A stretch of 34,567 nucleotides of DNA from positions 1-34,567 of the forward strand of contig CAYWDQ010000020.1 in assembly GCA_964457065.1 (NCBI GenBank), read 5' to 3'. Origin of the DNA: Bog-473 sp964457065 (GTDB taxonomy: Bacteria; Actinomycetota; Acidimicrobiia; Acidimicrobiales; RAAP-2). A program made the translations under genes and the position numbers. This document shows, piece by piece, positions 17,052-25,549 of this stretch (within the stretch, counting starts at the first letter, position 1; the number at the start of each line of letters is the position of its first letter). The notes under the pieces are model-generated. The model was not told where the DNA came from, did no database searches, and saw only the letters and a program-made list of their open reading frames with translations.

Positions 17052-17430
17052 CCGGGAGGCACGGGAGCGAAATCCGCCAGGCCTATCGACAATCTGCGCC
17101 ATGGTCCGCCCACTCTTCTGGCGACCCAGAGCATCATCGGGCGATCGAGCGCCACGGAGCGCTCCCCCGACCTGTCAGCGTATGACCCCCCTGAAAAACA
17201 TTCGTTCGTATACTATATTCGATGTTGCCAGGCCGCGGATTGCGTCATCAGGGAAGGGTGTCGCCGCCTCGGTTCAGGGAGGGAAAATGGTTGCAGGTGG
17301 CATCAGCTGCCGTGGGGTGTGGTGCCCAGACGTCCTCCCGGCTGGGGTGGCCGCTGTGGCCCGATCCCCGCACCGGTCGGGGTGCTGATTGAATGACACG
17401 ATCGCAAGCTGCTCTGGGGAGGGTATGAGG
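17039..17430. promoter_or_regulatory. Divergent regulatory region, FadD / ABC transporter
   Basis: A 392-base gap. From left: the start-codon palindrome (17037-17051); the symmetric element GTATAC-T-ATATTC at 17208-17220; and the ribosome site GGGGAGGG at 17416-17423. Within the element TATACT (17209-17214) is the rightward -10 box with start near 17221, and TATAGT (17217 to 17212) the leftward one. Sixteen bases (17204-17219) are identical to 27003-27018 in the other main divergent region. The rightward leader would be about 210 bases long and contains a possible 56-codon open frame. Confidence 0.55.
17222..17392 (+). CDS. Possible leaderless 56-residue small ORF upstream of the ABC operon
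   Basis: An ATG at 17222 lies eight bases after the -10 box TATACT, the spacing for a leaderless message. The frame runs 56 codons to a TGA at 17390-17392, just before the binding-protein gene. The product is basic and Trp/Arg-rich, without recognisable similarity. In GC-rich DNA such a frame can arise by chance, so this is only a candidate leader peptide. Confidence 0.2.
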   Translation: MLPGRGLRHQGRVSPPRFREGKWLQVASAAVGCGAQTSSRLGWPLWPDPRTGRGAD

Positions 17431-18828
17431 ATGTTTCGCAAAGGACAAAGCACATTTCGAAAGTCGGCGCTGCCGCTGGCCATGGCAACCCTGATGGTCG
17501 CCGGGACGTACGTCGCGCTCTCGTCGTCGACCGCTGTCGCGGCGACCTCGGCGAGCCGGACGCTCTCGTCGAGCAGTTCGTCAAGCGGGGTCTGGCCTGG
17601 GGTCGGCAAGATCTGCGAACCGGGGCCCGGCGGTGCCTCCTCGGTCCGTGGGGTGGGCTCGAAGACCATCAACATCGCCGTGTTCAACGACGCCGCCAAC
17701 ACCGTTGAGCCGGGACTCGAGGCCGAGTTCCCCCAGCAGGCCACGGCGTTCGCAGACTGGTGCAACGCCGCGGGTGGCATCAATGGTCGCCACATCGTGA
17801 TCGACAACCGTGACGCTGCGCTGTTCAACGCGGCGCAGCAGGCAACCGCGGCCTGCCAGAGCGACTTCATGGCGGTCGGCGGCGGCATGGCCCTCGACCA
17901 GCCATCCGTCCCCATCCGTGAGCAGTGCGGCCTGGGACAGATCAGCGGCTACGTCGTCTCGAACGCCTCCGATCTGGCCACCGACCAAGTCGACCCGAGC
18001 GGCATCAACACGGACTCGGTGACGGCGGGATGGTTCGGGGCGCTGGCCAAGGCCTACCCCCAGGCGGTCAAGGCGGCCGGTATGGGCGGCGCCGACACTC
18101 CCTCCGTCCTCGAACCCGAAACGAAGTACGAGTTCGGCGCGGAGGCTCAGGGCTGGAAGGTCGTCGACTTCCTCGAGCCCTCGGTCACGGTGGAGAACTG
18201 GGCGCCCTACATCGAGGACTACCAGAGCAAGGGAGCCGAGGCCCTGTGGCCCGCCGACACCGCCGACTTCACCCCCTTCGCCCAGGCGATGACGACTGCG
18301 GGCTACCACCCCGCCTTCATTCTGCTGGGGACCCAGTTCGCCAACACGCAGACGCAGCAAGCGGTGGTCGCGAACCCCAGCCTGCCGCCGGTCTACGTCG
18401 AGACGTCATGGTGGCCACTCGCGTTGGCCTCGCAGAACCCCTCGACCGAGCAGCTCGTCAACACCATGCACACCTACGCCAAGGGCGACACCATCGACTT
18501 CGACGACGAGGAGGGAGCCGAGGCGTGGCTCCTGTGGGCGAAGGCGGCCTCTGCCTGCGGCGCCAGCCTGACGGTGACGTGCGTGCTGAACAACGCGGCC
18601 ACGGTGAAGAACTGGGACGCCGGGGGCATCGAGGCGCCGATTCCCACCTTGACGCTCTCCAACGAGAACCCCCAGCCCTCGCCATGTTTCGCCATCCTCA
18701 AGCTCGAATCCAAGGGGATCATCTACGACAAGGCGATCACCAAGCCGACGCAATCCATCTGGAACTGCAACCCCAAGAACGTCGTGCATCTGACCGCGCA
18801 ACAGCAGCAACAACTGAACTCCTTGTGA
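17431..18828 (+). CDS. Branched-chain-type ABC transporter substrate-binding protein
   Basis: A 465-residue periplasmic-binding-protein family 6 (LivJ-like) protein. The N-terminus has a basic stretch, a hydrophobic core (about 12-30) and an AVA-AT cleavage motif near residues 36-38, so it looks exported by signal peptidase I. No lipobox Cys is present, unusual for an actinobacterial binding protein. A Ser-rich linker (SSSSSSSG) follows. The mature part starts 'TINIAVFNDAANTVEPG' and shows the two-lobed pattern ('GGINGRHIVIDNRD', 'FMAVGGGMALDQ'). It ends in a Gln-rich tail. I start it at ATG 17431, seven bases after GGGGAGGG; an ATG at 17425 is too close. It should capture the imported substrate for the permease downstream. 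Confidence 0.86.
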   Translation: MFRKGQSTFRKSALPLAMATLMVAGTYVALSSSTAVAATSASRTLSSSSSSSGVWPGVGKICEPGPGGASSVRGVGSKTINIAVFNDAANTVEPGLEAEFPQQATAFADWCNAAGGINGRHIVIDNRDAALFNAAQQATAACQSDFMAVGGGMALDQPSVPIREQCGLGQISGYVVSNASDLATDQVDPSGINTDSVTAGWFGALAKAYPQAVKAAGMGGADTPSVLEPETKYEFGAEAQGWKVVDFLEPSVTVENWAPYIEDYQSKGAEALWPADTADFTPFAQAMTTAGYHPAFILLGTQFANTQTQQAVVANPSLPPVYVETSWWPLALASQNPSTEQLVNTMHTYAKGDTIDFDDEEGAEAWLLWAKAASACGASLTVTCVLNNAATVKNWDAGGIEAPIPTLTLSNENPQPSPCFAILKLESKGIIYDKAITKPTQSIWNCNPKNVVHLTAQQQQQLNSL

Positions 18829-18914
18829 GGATGGGTCCGACCCGGTGCGGGAGCAGGTGCCAATTGCATAACCTTGCCGGCGCAGGCGACTGATCATTCT
18901 GTCGGGGGACGGCC

Positions 18915-21086
18915 GTGCATGAATTCATCATCTTCACCATCGGCGGTCTGGCTGCAGCGGGAATCTACGCGATAACGGCGAGCGGCCTCACCCTCACCTA
19001 CACGACGACCGGGATCTTCAATTGGGCGCACGGCGCCATCGGGATGGTCTGCGCCTTCGCCTATTGGCAGATGAGCATAGGTTGGGGTTGGCCGGTGGTC
19101 GTCTCCATGCTCGTCTGCCTCTTCGTACTGGCGCCCGCCATCGGCATCGTGATCGAAGCATCGGTGATGCGCCGGCTCGAAGGTGTCTCGGAGGCGTCCA
19201 AACTGGTCGTCACGCTGGCCATCGCGCTCATGTTCTTGGGCCTCGCGCAATGGATCTGGGACCCCACGACCTATCGTGCGCTGCCACCGCTCTTCAACAA
19301 CGACACCCTGGTGCTCGGGTCGATCAGGATCTCCTACAACGACGTGACCGTCTTGATCCTGGCCCTGGTCGTCGCCATCGGGCTGCGCCTGTTCCTCTAC
19401 CGCACCCGCATCGGCGTCACCATGCGGGCCAGCGTCGACGACCGGACGCTCACTTCGCTCAACGGGTCGAGCGCCATCACCAACGCCCGCAACGCCTGGA
19501 TCATCGGCTCCATACTGGCCGCACTGGCGGGGATCCTCATCGCACCGACCCTCACCCTGTCGGCCTCCGCGCTCACCCTGCTCATCGTCAACGCCTACGC
19601 GGCGTCGGTGATCGGGCGCCTCCGCTCCATTCCGATGACCTTCGTGGGTGCGATCATCCTGGGCCTCTCCATCGCGTACTCGGTGGCCTATCTGCCCCAG
19701 AACCCCTACATCCAGGGGTTCGAGAACGCGGTGCCTGCGATAATCCTCTTCATTGCCCTCCTGGTACTGCCGCAGTCACGCCTACGCGGGCACCGGCAGC
19801 TTCGCAGCCGCGAGCTCGCCTTCCGCCCCACTTGGAACGGCACCGGCCTGTTCTGCGTCGGCACGATCATCGCCGCCATCTTCTTGGCGACCACCGTCTC
19901 GACTCCCGACCTGTTCAGCCTCAATCGCATGTGGGGACTGGCCATCGTCGGACTCTCTGTCATCCCCATCGTCGGGTACGCGGGGCGCCTGTCACTGTGC
20001 CAGATGACCTTCGCCGGAATCGGCGCCACGATGGTGGGGCATCTGGGCGCCCGCGGGAATCCACTCTCGCTTCTGGCGGCAGCCGGAGTGTGCGCGGTGA
20101 TCGGCGTCATCATCGGCATCCCCGCCCTGCGGCTCTCGGGCATCTACTTCGCACTGGCCACCGCGGCCTTCGCCATCACCATGGACAACTGGGTGTTCGT
20201 GCTCCCATCCTTCAACCTCTTCGGGCATCCCTACGCCCCCTTCGGTTCGGGTTCGCTCGACTTCCCTCCCTTCCGCATCGGTTCGCTCGCACTCAATTCC
20301 AAGACGTCGCAGTTCATCGCAGGAGCGGTGGCCTTCGTCATCCTGGTCGTGCTCGTCGTCGCGGTTCGACGATCGGAGTTCGGCCAACGTCTGCTCGCCA
20401 TGAAGGACAGTCCCGCCGCCTGTGCAACGCTGGGCATGAACGGCCGGGCCACGCTCATAGGGGTCTTCGCCTTCTCGGCCGCCCTGGCGGGGGTCGGCGG
20501 TGGCATCTACGGCATGGCGCTCGGCAGCGCGGCGCCCGACATCTTCCAGTTCTTCAACGGTCTCTCCGTGCTCTTGGTGATGGTCGTCTTCGGGATCACC
20601 TCGTTCGGCGCGGCGGGATTGAACGGCCTGTACCAGGGATCGCCGCTCTTCACCAACCTCTTCCCTTCGCTCACGCAGTTGCCGCTGCTCCTCGTCGGCC
20701 TCGGCGGCATCGGCGTGGGGACCACGCCCAACGGGACGATCCCGGGCAGCATCCGCCCGGTCTATCTCTCGGTGGCGCGACGCCGCTGGCTGGTGGCCCT
20801 GATCGTGGCAGTGGTCGGGGCTGCCTGGGCGCTCCGGTTGAGTGGGGCGATCGGCAACTGGACGATGACCATCATCCTGGTGGTCGACCTCGCGCTGTTC
20901 CCGGTGCCGGCGTACGTCGCCGACTACCGGGCGAGGATCGCGCCGCCCGCATTCGGCCTTCCCGAGCGTCGGTCGAAGGAAAAGAGGGACGCCTGGTTCG
21001 CCAAGGCGGTGTCGGACGAGGAGCCGAGCGGGTCGGCCGACCCGCTCGCAGCGCTGTCGGGGGCCGGAGGTTCCAGTGGGGCTTGA
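18915..21086 (+). CDS. Fused LivH-LivM ABC permease
   Basis: A 723-residue membrane protein combining both permease subunits of a branched-chain-type importer. Residues 1 to about 300 are LivH-like, with 'IYAITASGLTLTYTTTGIFNWAHGAIGM', the LivH substrate-path helix. About 310-640 is LivM-like, with 'GYAGRLSLCQMTFAGIGATMVGHL' and 'GIPALRLSGIYFALATAAFAI'. Extra membrane segments follow, then a polar cytoplasmic tail. In enteric bacteria LivH and LivM are separate genes. GTG 18915 is preceded by GGGGGAC. It overlaps livG by 11 bases. With 17431, 21076 and 21815 it makes a full importer. The fusion guarantees one-to-one subunits. Confidence 0.88.
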   Translation: MHEFIIFTIGGLAAAGIYAITASGLTLTYTTTGIFNWAHGAIGMVCAFAYWQMSIGWGWPVVVSMLVCLFVLAPAIGIVIEASVMRRLEGVSEASKLVVTLAIALMFLGLAQWIWDPTTYRALPPLFNNDTLVLGSIRISYNDVTVLILALVVAIGLRLFLYRTRIGVTMRASVDDRTLTSLNGSSAITNARNAWIIGSILAALAGILIAPTLTLSASALTLLIVNAYAASVIGRLRSIPMTFVGAIILGLSIAYSVAYLPQNPYIQGFENAVPAIILFIALLVLPQSRLRGHRQLRSRELAFRPTWNGTGLFCVGTIIAAIFLATTVSTPDLFSLNRMWGLAIVGLSVIPIVGYAGRLSLCQMTFAGIGATMVGHLGARGNPLSLLAAAGVCAVIGVIIGIPALRLSGIYFALATAAFAITMDNWVFVLPSFNLFGHPYAPFGSGSLDFPPFRIGSLALNSKTSQFIAGAVAFVILVVLVVAVRRSEFGQRLLAMKDSPAACATLGMNGRATLIGVFAFSAALAGVGGGIYGMALGSAAPDIFQFFNGLSVLLVMVVFGITSFGAAGLNGLYQGSPLFTNLFPSLTQLPLLLVGLGGIGVGTTPNGTIPGSIRPVYLSVARRRWLVALIVAVVGAAWALRLSGAIGNWTMTIILVVDLALFPVPAYVADYRARIAPPAFGLPERRSKEKRDAWFAKAVSDEEPSGSADPLAALSGAGGSSGA

Positions 21087-21822
21087 GATCCAAGAGGTCT
21101 CGGTTCGCTTCGGGGGCTTGGCCGCCCTGTCCGACGTGTCGCTCAACGCTGCTGAGGGCGCGATCACCGGCTTGATCGGGCCGAACGGAGCCGGCAAGAC
21201 GACTCTGTTCAACGTGGTGACAGGAATGCAGCGCCCCACGGCGGGGGCCGTCCGACTCGACAGCCGGGATTTGCGAGGGCTGTCGTCCTATCGGCGGGCC
21301 CGGCTCGGGCTCGGCCGCACGTTCCAACGCCTGGAGCTCTTCGGCACTCTTACGGTCGCCGAGAACATCGGGGTTGCGGCATCCATCGCGCAGCGGGGGT
21401 TGGTGAAGGCCCGGTCGACCGGAATTCATGAGGTCCGTGAGGAGCTGCTGGAACGGCTCGGACTGACCGCCGTGGCCAATGACCGAGCCGACACGTTGCC
21501 GACGGGGACAGGGCGCCTCGTCGAGTTGGCGCGCGCCCTTGCCACGAGGCCCAAGGTCCTGCTCCTCGACGAGCCCGCGGCGGGCCAGGACACGGAGGAA
21601 ACCCAGCGCTTCTCTGAGGTTCTGCGCTCCCTGGCGAACGAAGGACTCGCCGTTCTGTTGGTCGAGCACGACATGGAACTGGTCATGAACGTCTGCCACA
21701 CCGTCGTGGTGCTCGACTACGGCCGCGTCATCTGCACCGGTACGCCCGCGGAGATCCGGGCCGACCCCGAGGTCCAGGCCGCGTACCTCGGCACCGTATC
21801 GACGGCGGCTGCCGATGCCTGA
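21076..21822 (+). CDS. livG: LivG-like ABC transporter ATPase
   Basis: A 248-residue nucleotide-binding subunit: Walker A GPNGAGKTT at 35-43, 'GLGRTFQRLELF' Q-loop region, and Walker B LLLDEP followed by AAGQD. The signature normally written LSGGQ or LPYGQQ is LPTGTGRLVELARAL, an altered form I recall from other actinobacterial LivG proteins. The C-terminal 'LGTVSTAAADA' is LivG-like. Start GTG 21076 overlaps the permease by 11 bases, so it is coupled. It powers uptake together with the LivF subunit. Confidence 0.9.
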   Translation: MGLEIQEVSVRFGGLAALSDVSLNAAEGAITGLIGPNGAGKTTLFNVVTGMQRPTAGAVRLDSRDLRGLSSYRRARLGLGRTFQRLELFGTLTVAENIGVAASIAQRGLVKARSTGIHEVREELLERLGLTAVANDRADTLPTGTGRLVELARALATRPKVLLLDEPAAGQDTEETQRFSEVLRSLANEGLAVLLVEHDMELVMNVCHTVVVLDYGRVICTGTPAEIRADPEVQAAYLGTVSTAAADA

Positions 21823-22591
21823 AGCCCTGTTGGAGTTCCGGGGAGTGCGGGCGGCTTACGAGGAAGTCGAGGTGATCCACGGGGTCGACGCTTTGTTCGA
21901 GGAGGGTGTCGTGACCGCGGTCCTCGGGGCAAATGGTGCGGGAAAGTCGACCCTCCTGGCCCTGGCGGCCGGGATCATGGGACCGAGCGAGGGCGAAGTC
22001 CGCTTCGCCGGTGAAAAGGTGCGTGAGGGATCGACGGCTTCCTTGGCCCGTCGGGGCCTCTGCCTGATCCCCGAGGGGCGCGGTGTGTTCCCGAACCTGA
22101 CCGTGCGGGAGAACCTCTGGGTCATGACGCACAGCGGTTCAGCACGCCGTCACGTCGAGCGATGCGCGTTCGAACGGTTTCCGCGGCTCGAGGATCGTCG
22201 CGACCAGGCGGCTGGCACTCTCTCGGGCGGTGAGCAGCAGATGTTGGCGCTTGCCCGCGCCGTGGCGTCAAGCCCGAGGTTGCTCTTGCTCGATGAGCTC
22301 TCGATGGGTCTTGCACCCATCATTGTCGACGAGCTCTACAACCATGTCGTCCAGCTCGCGGCGGAGGGCATCACCGTCGTGGTGGTGGAGCAATTTGCGC
22401 GCACCGCGCTGTCGGTTGCCACCGCGGCCATGGTGATGGCAAACGGACGGATCGTCCAGACCGGGGCGGCACACGAGGTGGAATCGGTGCTCCACTCTGC
22501 CTACCTGGGAACCGTCCAACCCGTGGAGGTGGGTTCAGCGGCATCCGACGGGCAGTCGAATCCCGTCGACACCGGCTCGGAAGGCGGCTAG
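21815..22591 (+). CDS. livF: LivF-like ABC transporter ATPase
   Basis: A 258-residue partner ATPase: Walker A GANGAGKST at 38-46, canonical signature LSGGEQQMLALARA, Walker B LLLLDELSMGLAP. The pair therefore has one canonical and one altered signature, so its two ATP sites may be unequal. ATG 21815 overlaps livG by eight bases. A polar tail of about 20 residues follows the usual end 'YLGTVQ'. The stop overlaps the stop of the convergent amidohydrolase by four bases. Confidence 0.9.
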   Translation: MPEALLEFRGVRAAYEEVEVIHGVDALFEEGVVTAVLGANGAGKSTLLALAAGIMGPSEGEVRFAGEKVREGSTASLARRGLCLIPEGRGVFPNLTVRENLWVMTHSGSARRHVERCAFERFPRLEDRRDQAAGTLSGGEQQMLALARAVASSPRLLLLDELSMGLAPIIVDELYNHVVQLAAEGITVVVVEQFARTALSVATAAMVMANGRIVQTGAAHEVESVLHSAYLGTVQPVEVGSAASDGQSNPVDTGSEGG

Positions 22592-23832
22592 GAGCCCCCG
22601 AGATCTAGCGCTGACCGGCGGAGCGCGTCGTTCGCGTGCTCGGGCAGCCGGTCGAGTGGCTCCTCCAGCTCTTCAACTGTCGGGCCGAACTTCGCCGCAA
22701 GCGGCGCCAATTTCGCAAGATCGAAGTCGTAGAGTTTGGCGCAATTCTCCCCGAGGAGTCTCTGCTTCTCGTCCGGACCGATCCCGGACATCACCTGGCG
22801 CAGCGATTCGCGGGTGAAGGGGTGGGTCCCCTCGTCATGGGGATAGTCGCTGCCCCACATGAACCGGTCGGCACCGATCTGCGTCCGGACCGCCACGTCA
22901 CCGGGACGGGGTTGACTCACCCCCATCCACACGTTCTGGGCGAAGTACTCACTGGCCAGATGAGCGAGCTTGTGCTCGTCGCCGTAGCGGATCTCCCCCG
23001 TCTGACCGGTCTTGCGGATGCGATCGATGGTGGCGTCGAGATCCTTCAACAGTTTCGGCACCCAAGAACACTGGGTTTCCGTGATCGCAAACTTCAGCCT
23101 GGGGAACCGCTCGAAGATGCCCCCGAGAACGAACTGCACGAAGGGCCGCTGGGAGTAGAACATCGCCTCGTTGATGTAGAAGAGCATGGCAAACGGATAG
23201 TCGCCGTAATCCGGTACGCCCGTGCCCCCGTGGACGTTGACGGGCACCTCGAGGTCCTCGATGACCTCCCAGAGTCGGTCATAGGCGGGGTCGTAGAGGG
23301 GTCGCACCCACGTGACATCGGGTGCGATGTTGGGGAGGAGGATTCCGCCGCGGAGACCGTGCTCCTTGATCCAATGGACGTCGGCAATGGCGTCGTCTAC
23401 GTCATTGAGGAAGATCTGGCCGATACCGGCCCGACGCTCGGGAAACTCCCCGCAGAAGTCCACGAGCCAACGGTTGTGGGCCCGGATGCCGGCGAGACGC
23501 TGCTCGTACTCTTCGGCCCTGGGGGGAGCGGCGAAGAGGACGAAGCTGGGGAAGAATGGAGGAATGGTGTTCGGGAAGATGACCTCGCCGACAACGCCGT
23601 CAGCCTCCTGCTGACCGTTGCGCATGTCGTTGTCCCAATTGCGGAGCCGTCGGGTGTCCCCCAAATCCTTAAAGGGATTCTTGTACTTGGCCCGCCAGGC
23701 GTCGAACTCTTCGAAGTACTCGGGGTCGAGGTACTCCCGGTAGGCGGCATGGCTGCCTCCGGCGTGGCTGTCGGCCGTGATGATGGTGTAATGACCATTC
23801 GCCCGGTCGATCGTTTCGTTACCCGTCTTCAT
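22588..23832 (-). CDS. Amidohydro_2 family metal-dependent hydrolase/decarboxylase
   Basis: A 414-residue amidohydrolase-2 protein, closest in the window to 5028. Ligand candidates are Asp21-x-His23 (TADSHAGG), His201 (NVHGGTG) and Asp329 with His332 (WGSDYPH). It shares 'PNTIPPFFPS', 'RAHNRWL' and 'FLNDVDDA' with 5028. ATG 23832 follows GAGTGAGAGC. It is the last gene of a leftward operon (acyl-CoA dehydrogenase, crotonase, dienoyl-CoA reductase), 13 bases after the reductase. That position ties this subgroup directly to CoA-ester oxidation, suggesting it acts on a product of those steps. Confidence 0.87.
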   Translation of the reverse strand: MKTGNETIDRANGHYTIITADSHAGGSHAAYREYLDPEYFEEFDAWRAKYKNPFKDLGDTRRLRNWDNDMRNGQQEADGVVGEVIFPNTIPPFFPSFVLFAAPPRAEEYEQRLAGIRAHNRWLVDFCGEFPERRAGIGQIFLNDVDDAIADVHWIKEHGLRGGILLPNIAPDVTWVRPLYDPAYDRLWEVIEDLEVPVNVHGGTGVPDYGDYPFAMLFYINEAMFYSQRPFVQFVLGGIFERFPRLKFAITETQCSWVPKLLKDLDATIDRIRKTGQTGEIRYGDEHKLAHLASEYFAQNVWMGVSQPRPGDVAVRTQIGADRFMWGSDYPHDEGTHPFTRESLRQVMSGIGPDEKQRLLGENCAKLYDFDLAKLAPLAAKFGPTVEELEEPLDRLPEHANDALRRSALDLGGS

Positions 23833-23845
23833 TTGCTCTCACTCT

Positions 23846-24739
23846 CTACCGGGTCGGGGCGGGATCGAACGGCCCGCGCCCCATTTGGTTGCGCACCGTG
23901 ATCACGGGTGCGTTCGTCAATGTTCGGCGCTGCCAATTGGCCCCGTCGACGACGAGGGTATGCCCGGAGATGAACCGGGCGAAAGGTGAGGCGAGGAAGG
24001 TCGCGGCCCAGCCCAGCTCTTGGAGTCGTCCGACCCGCAGCGCCGGCTGGCAGGCGTCCTTCTCGTTGGTCCGGTCCAGGTTGCCCCTGATGTCAGCCGT
24101 CATGTCCTCGTGAGGGAAGAGTCCCGGTACCAGCCCGTTCACCTGGATCCCATAGGGACCCCATTCCACAGCGAGTGTCTCCACCATGTTCTTGACCCCC
24201 GCCTTCGCAGCGGCTGAGTGCGCGAACCCCGGACCTCCCGTCCAGGCATAGGACGCCCCGACGTTGACGATGGACCCGGCCGTTCCAGCCTCGATATGGC
24301 GCCGGGCGAACTCACGCGAGCAGAAGAACGTGCCGTTGAGGGTGATGTCGACGACGGTCCGCCAGGCATTGGGGGACATGTCCTCAGCGGGAACCGGAAA
24401 GTTCGCCGCCGCATTGTTGATGAGCACGCCGGGCAGCCCGAACGTTGCGGTGGCCTCGTCGAAGGCGGCACCGACCTGATCGGCGTCACGAATGTCGCAC
24501 GTGACCCCGAGCACACGGGCCCCGAGCGCTTCAATCGCGTTCCGGCCCGCACCGAGATGCTCGGCTTTTCGGCTCGCGATGACCACGTCGGCCCCCAGCC
24601 GGGCAAATTCGGCGGCGATCGCCTTGCCGAGCCCCGTTCCGCCGCCGGTGACGAAGACACAGGTCCCGGCATACGTCCCTTCCGGCAGGGCCCGCACGCC
24701 GACGGGTGGCGGCTCGGGAAGTCCGCTCTGTTGGGTCAT
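23846..24739 (-). CDS. 2,4-dienoyl-CoA reductase-like SDR
   Basis: A 297-residue SDR with TGGGTGLG at 31-38 and NNAA at 108-111. The usual YxxxK motif is absent: the Lys179 region reads SAAAK. However, Tyr164 lies exactly 15 residues before Lys179, as do Tyr199 and Lys214 in mammalian mitochondrial 2,4-dienoyl-CoA reductase, and 'AAAKAGV..M...LAVEWGPYGI' continues that resemblance. The family reduces 2,4-dienoyl-CoA with NADPH, or related enoyl-CoAs. I start it at ATG 24739 with GGGAGC upstream; the frame is open much further but has no homology there. Its start is two bases from the crotonase stop, so the genes are coupled. Confidence 0.86.
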   Translation of the reverse strand: MTQQSGLPEPPPVGVRALPEGTYAGTCVFVTGGGTGLGKAIAAEFARLGADVVIASRKAEHLGAGRNAIEALGARVLGVTCDIRDADQVGAAFDEATATFGLPGVLINNAAANFPVPAEDMSPNAWRTVVDITLNGTFFCSREFARRHIEAGTAGSIVNVGASYAWTGGPGFAHSAAAKAGVKNMVETLAVEWGPYGIQVNGLVPGLFPHEDMTADIRGNLDRTNEKDACQPALRVGRLQELGWAATFLASPFARFISGHTLVVDGANWQRRTLTNAPVITVRNQMGRGPFDPAPTR

Positions 24740-24741
24740 GG

Positions 24742-25521
24742 TCAGCTCCCTGTGTAGCGCGGCTCGCGCCCTTCGGCGCTCGCCGCTCGGAATTCGGCAA
24801 AGTCGGATGACTTGTTGATGAAGGTCTGGTAAATCAGCTCGTCTTCCATGGAGGACCGTATCCCTGGTTCGCTCAGGTGGCGGAGGACACGGCGGGCCAT
24901 CTTGACCGTCACCTTCGGCGAGGCCGCGATCTTGTTCGCAATCTCCCATGCGGTTTCGTCGAGTGCCTCGGGTGCCACGAGGCGCGAGACGATACCGTGA
25001 CCGTAGGCCTCTTCGGCACTCATAGCGCGCCCGGTCAGCACCAGGTCGCTGGCCACGCCGCTGCCGCAGATCTCGTAGAGCCGCCCCATGCCACCAGTGT
25101 CGGGGATGACGCCGTGGCCCACTTCGGGCAGCATGAAGCGCGACCCCGCGGCCGCGATCCTGATGTCGCACAGGAGGGCGCGCTGGAAGGATCCCCCGAT
25201 GGCCCATCCGTGGATGGCCACGATGATCGGCGCGTCCAAGTCGAAGACCTGCAGGATTCCCCGATGGCCACGGCTCATCAGCTCGTGATGGCTCAGGGGA
25301 GTGGCGTTGTTCCCGATGACGGACACGTCCCGACCCGACGACCATGCCTTGCCCTCGCCGCGCCAGATGACGGCACGCACCTCTGGACGACTCTTCAACT
25401 CGGTCAGGATGTCGAACAGGCGGGCGTCCATGTCGTCATCGAACGCGTTGCGCTTGTCCGGATTGTTGTTGGTGATCACGGCAACGGGCCCGTTCACCTC
25501 GAGCAGCACCTTGTCTGTCAT
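24742..25521 (-). CDS. Enoyl-CoA hydratase/isomerase (crotonase superfamily)
   Basis: A 259-residue crotonase. Oxyanion-hole segments are 'KAWSSGRDVS' (58-67) and 'HGWAIGGS' (104-111). Glu133 (LPEV) matches the first catalytic Glu, while the second position is Asp159 (ASDLVLTG), the same arrangement as in the crotonase at 768. ATG 25521 follows GGAAGGAAACGTG; the longer frame upstream is not homologous. It lies between an acyl-CoA dehydrogenase (28 bases upstream) and a dienoyl-CoA reductase-like SDR, a classic set for unsaturated acyl-CoA processing. Confidence 0.88.
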   Translation of the reverse strand: MTDKVLLEVNGPVAVITNNNPDKRNAFDDDMDARLFDILTELKSRPEVRAVIWRGEGKAWSSGRDVSVIGNNATPLSHHELMSRGHRGILQVFDLDAPIIVAIHGWAIGGSFQRALLCDIRIAAAGSRFMLPEVGHGVIPDTGGMGRLYEICGSGVASDLVLTGRAMSAEEAYGHGIVSRLVAPEALDETAWEIANKIAASPKVTVKMARRVLRHLSEPGIRSSMEDELIYQTFINKSSDFAEFRAASAEGREPRYTGS

Positions 25522-25549
25522 CACGTTTCCTTCCCTTGGTGACGCCCTG

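Noticed and set aside
19022..21175. Rightward 717-codon frame, and leftward 19992-21239 frame
   Set aside because: Both overlap the fused permease, which has evident membrane helices; these products are Arg/His-rich or charged with no motif.
22636..23901. Rightward 421-codon frame
   Set aside because: Antisense shadow of the amidohydrolase at 22588-23832.
24740..25345. N-terminal extension of the dienoyl-CoA reductase frame
   Set aside because: It overlaps the crotonase in another frame and has no homology; ATG 24739 with its ribosome site fits better.
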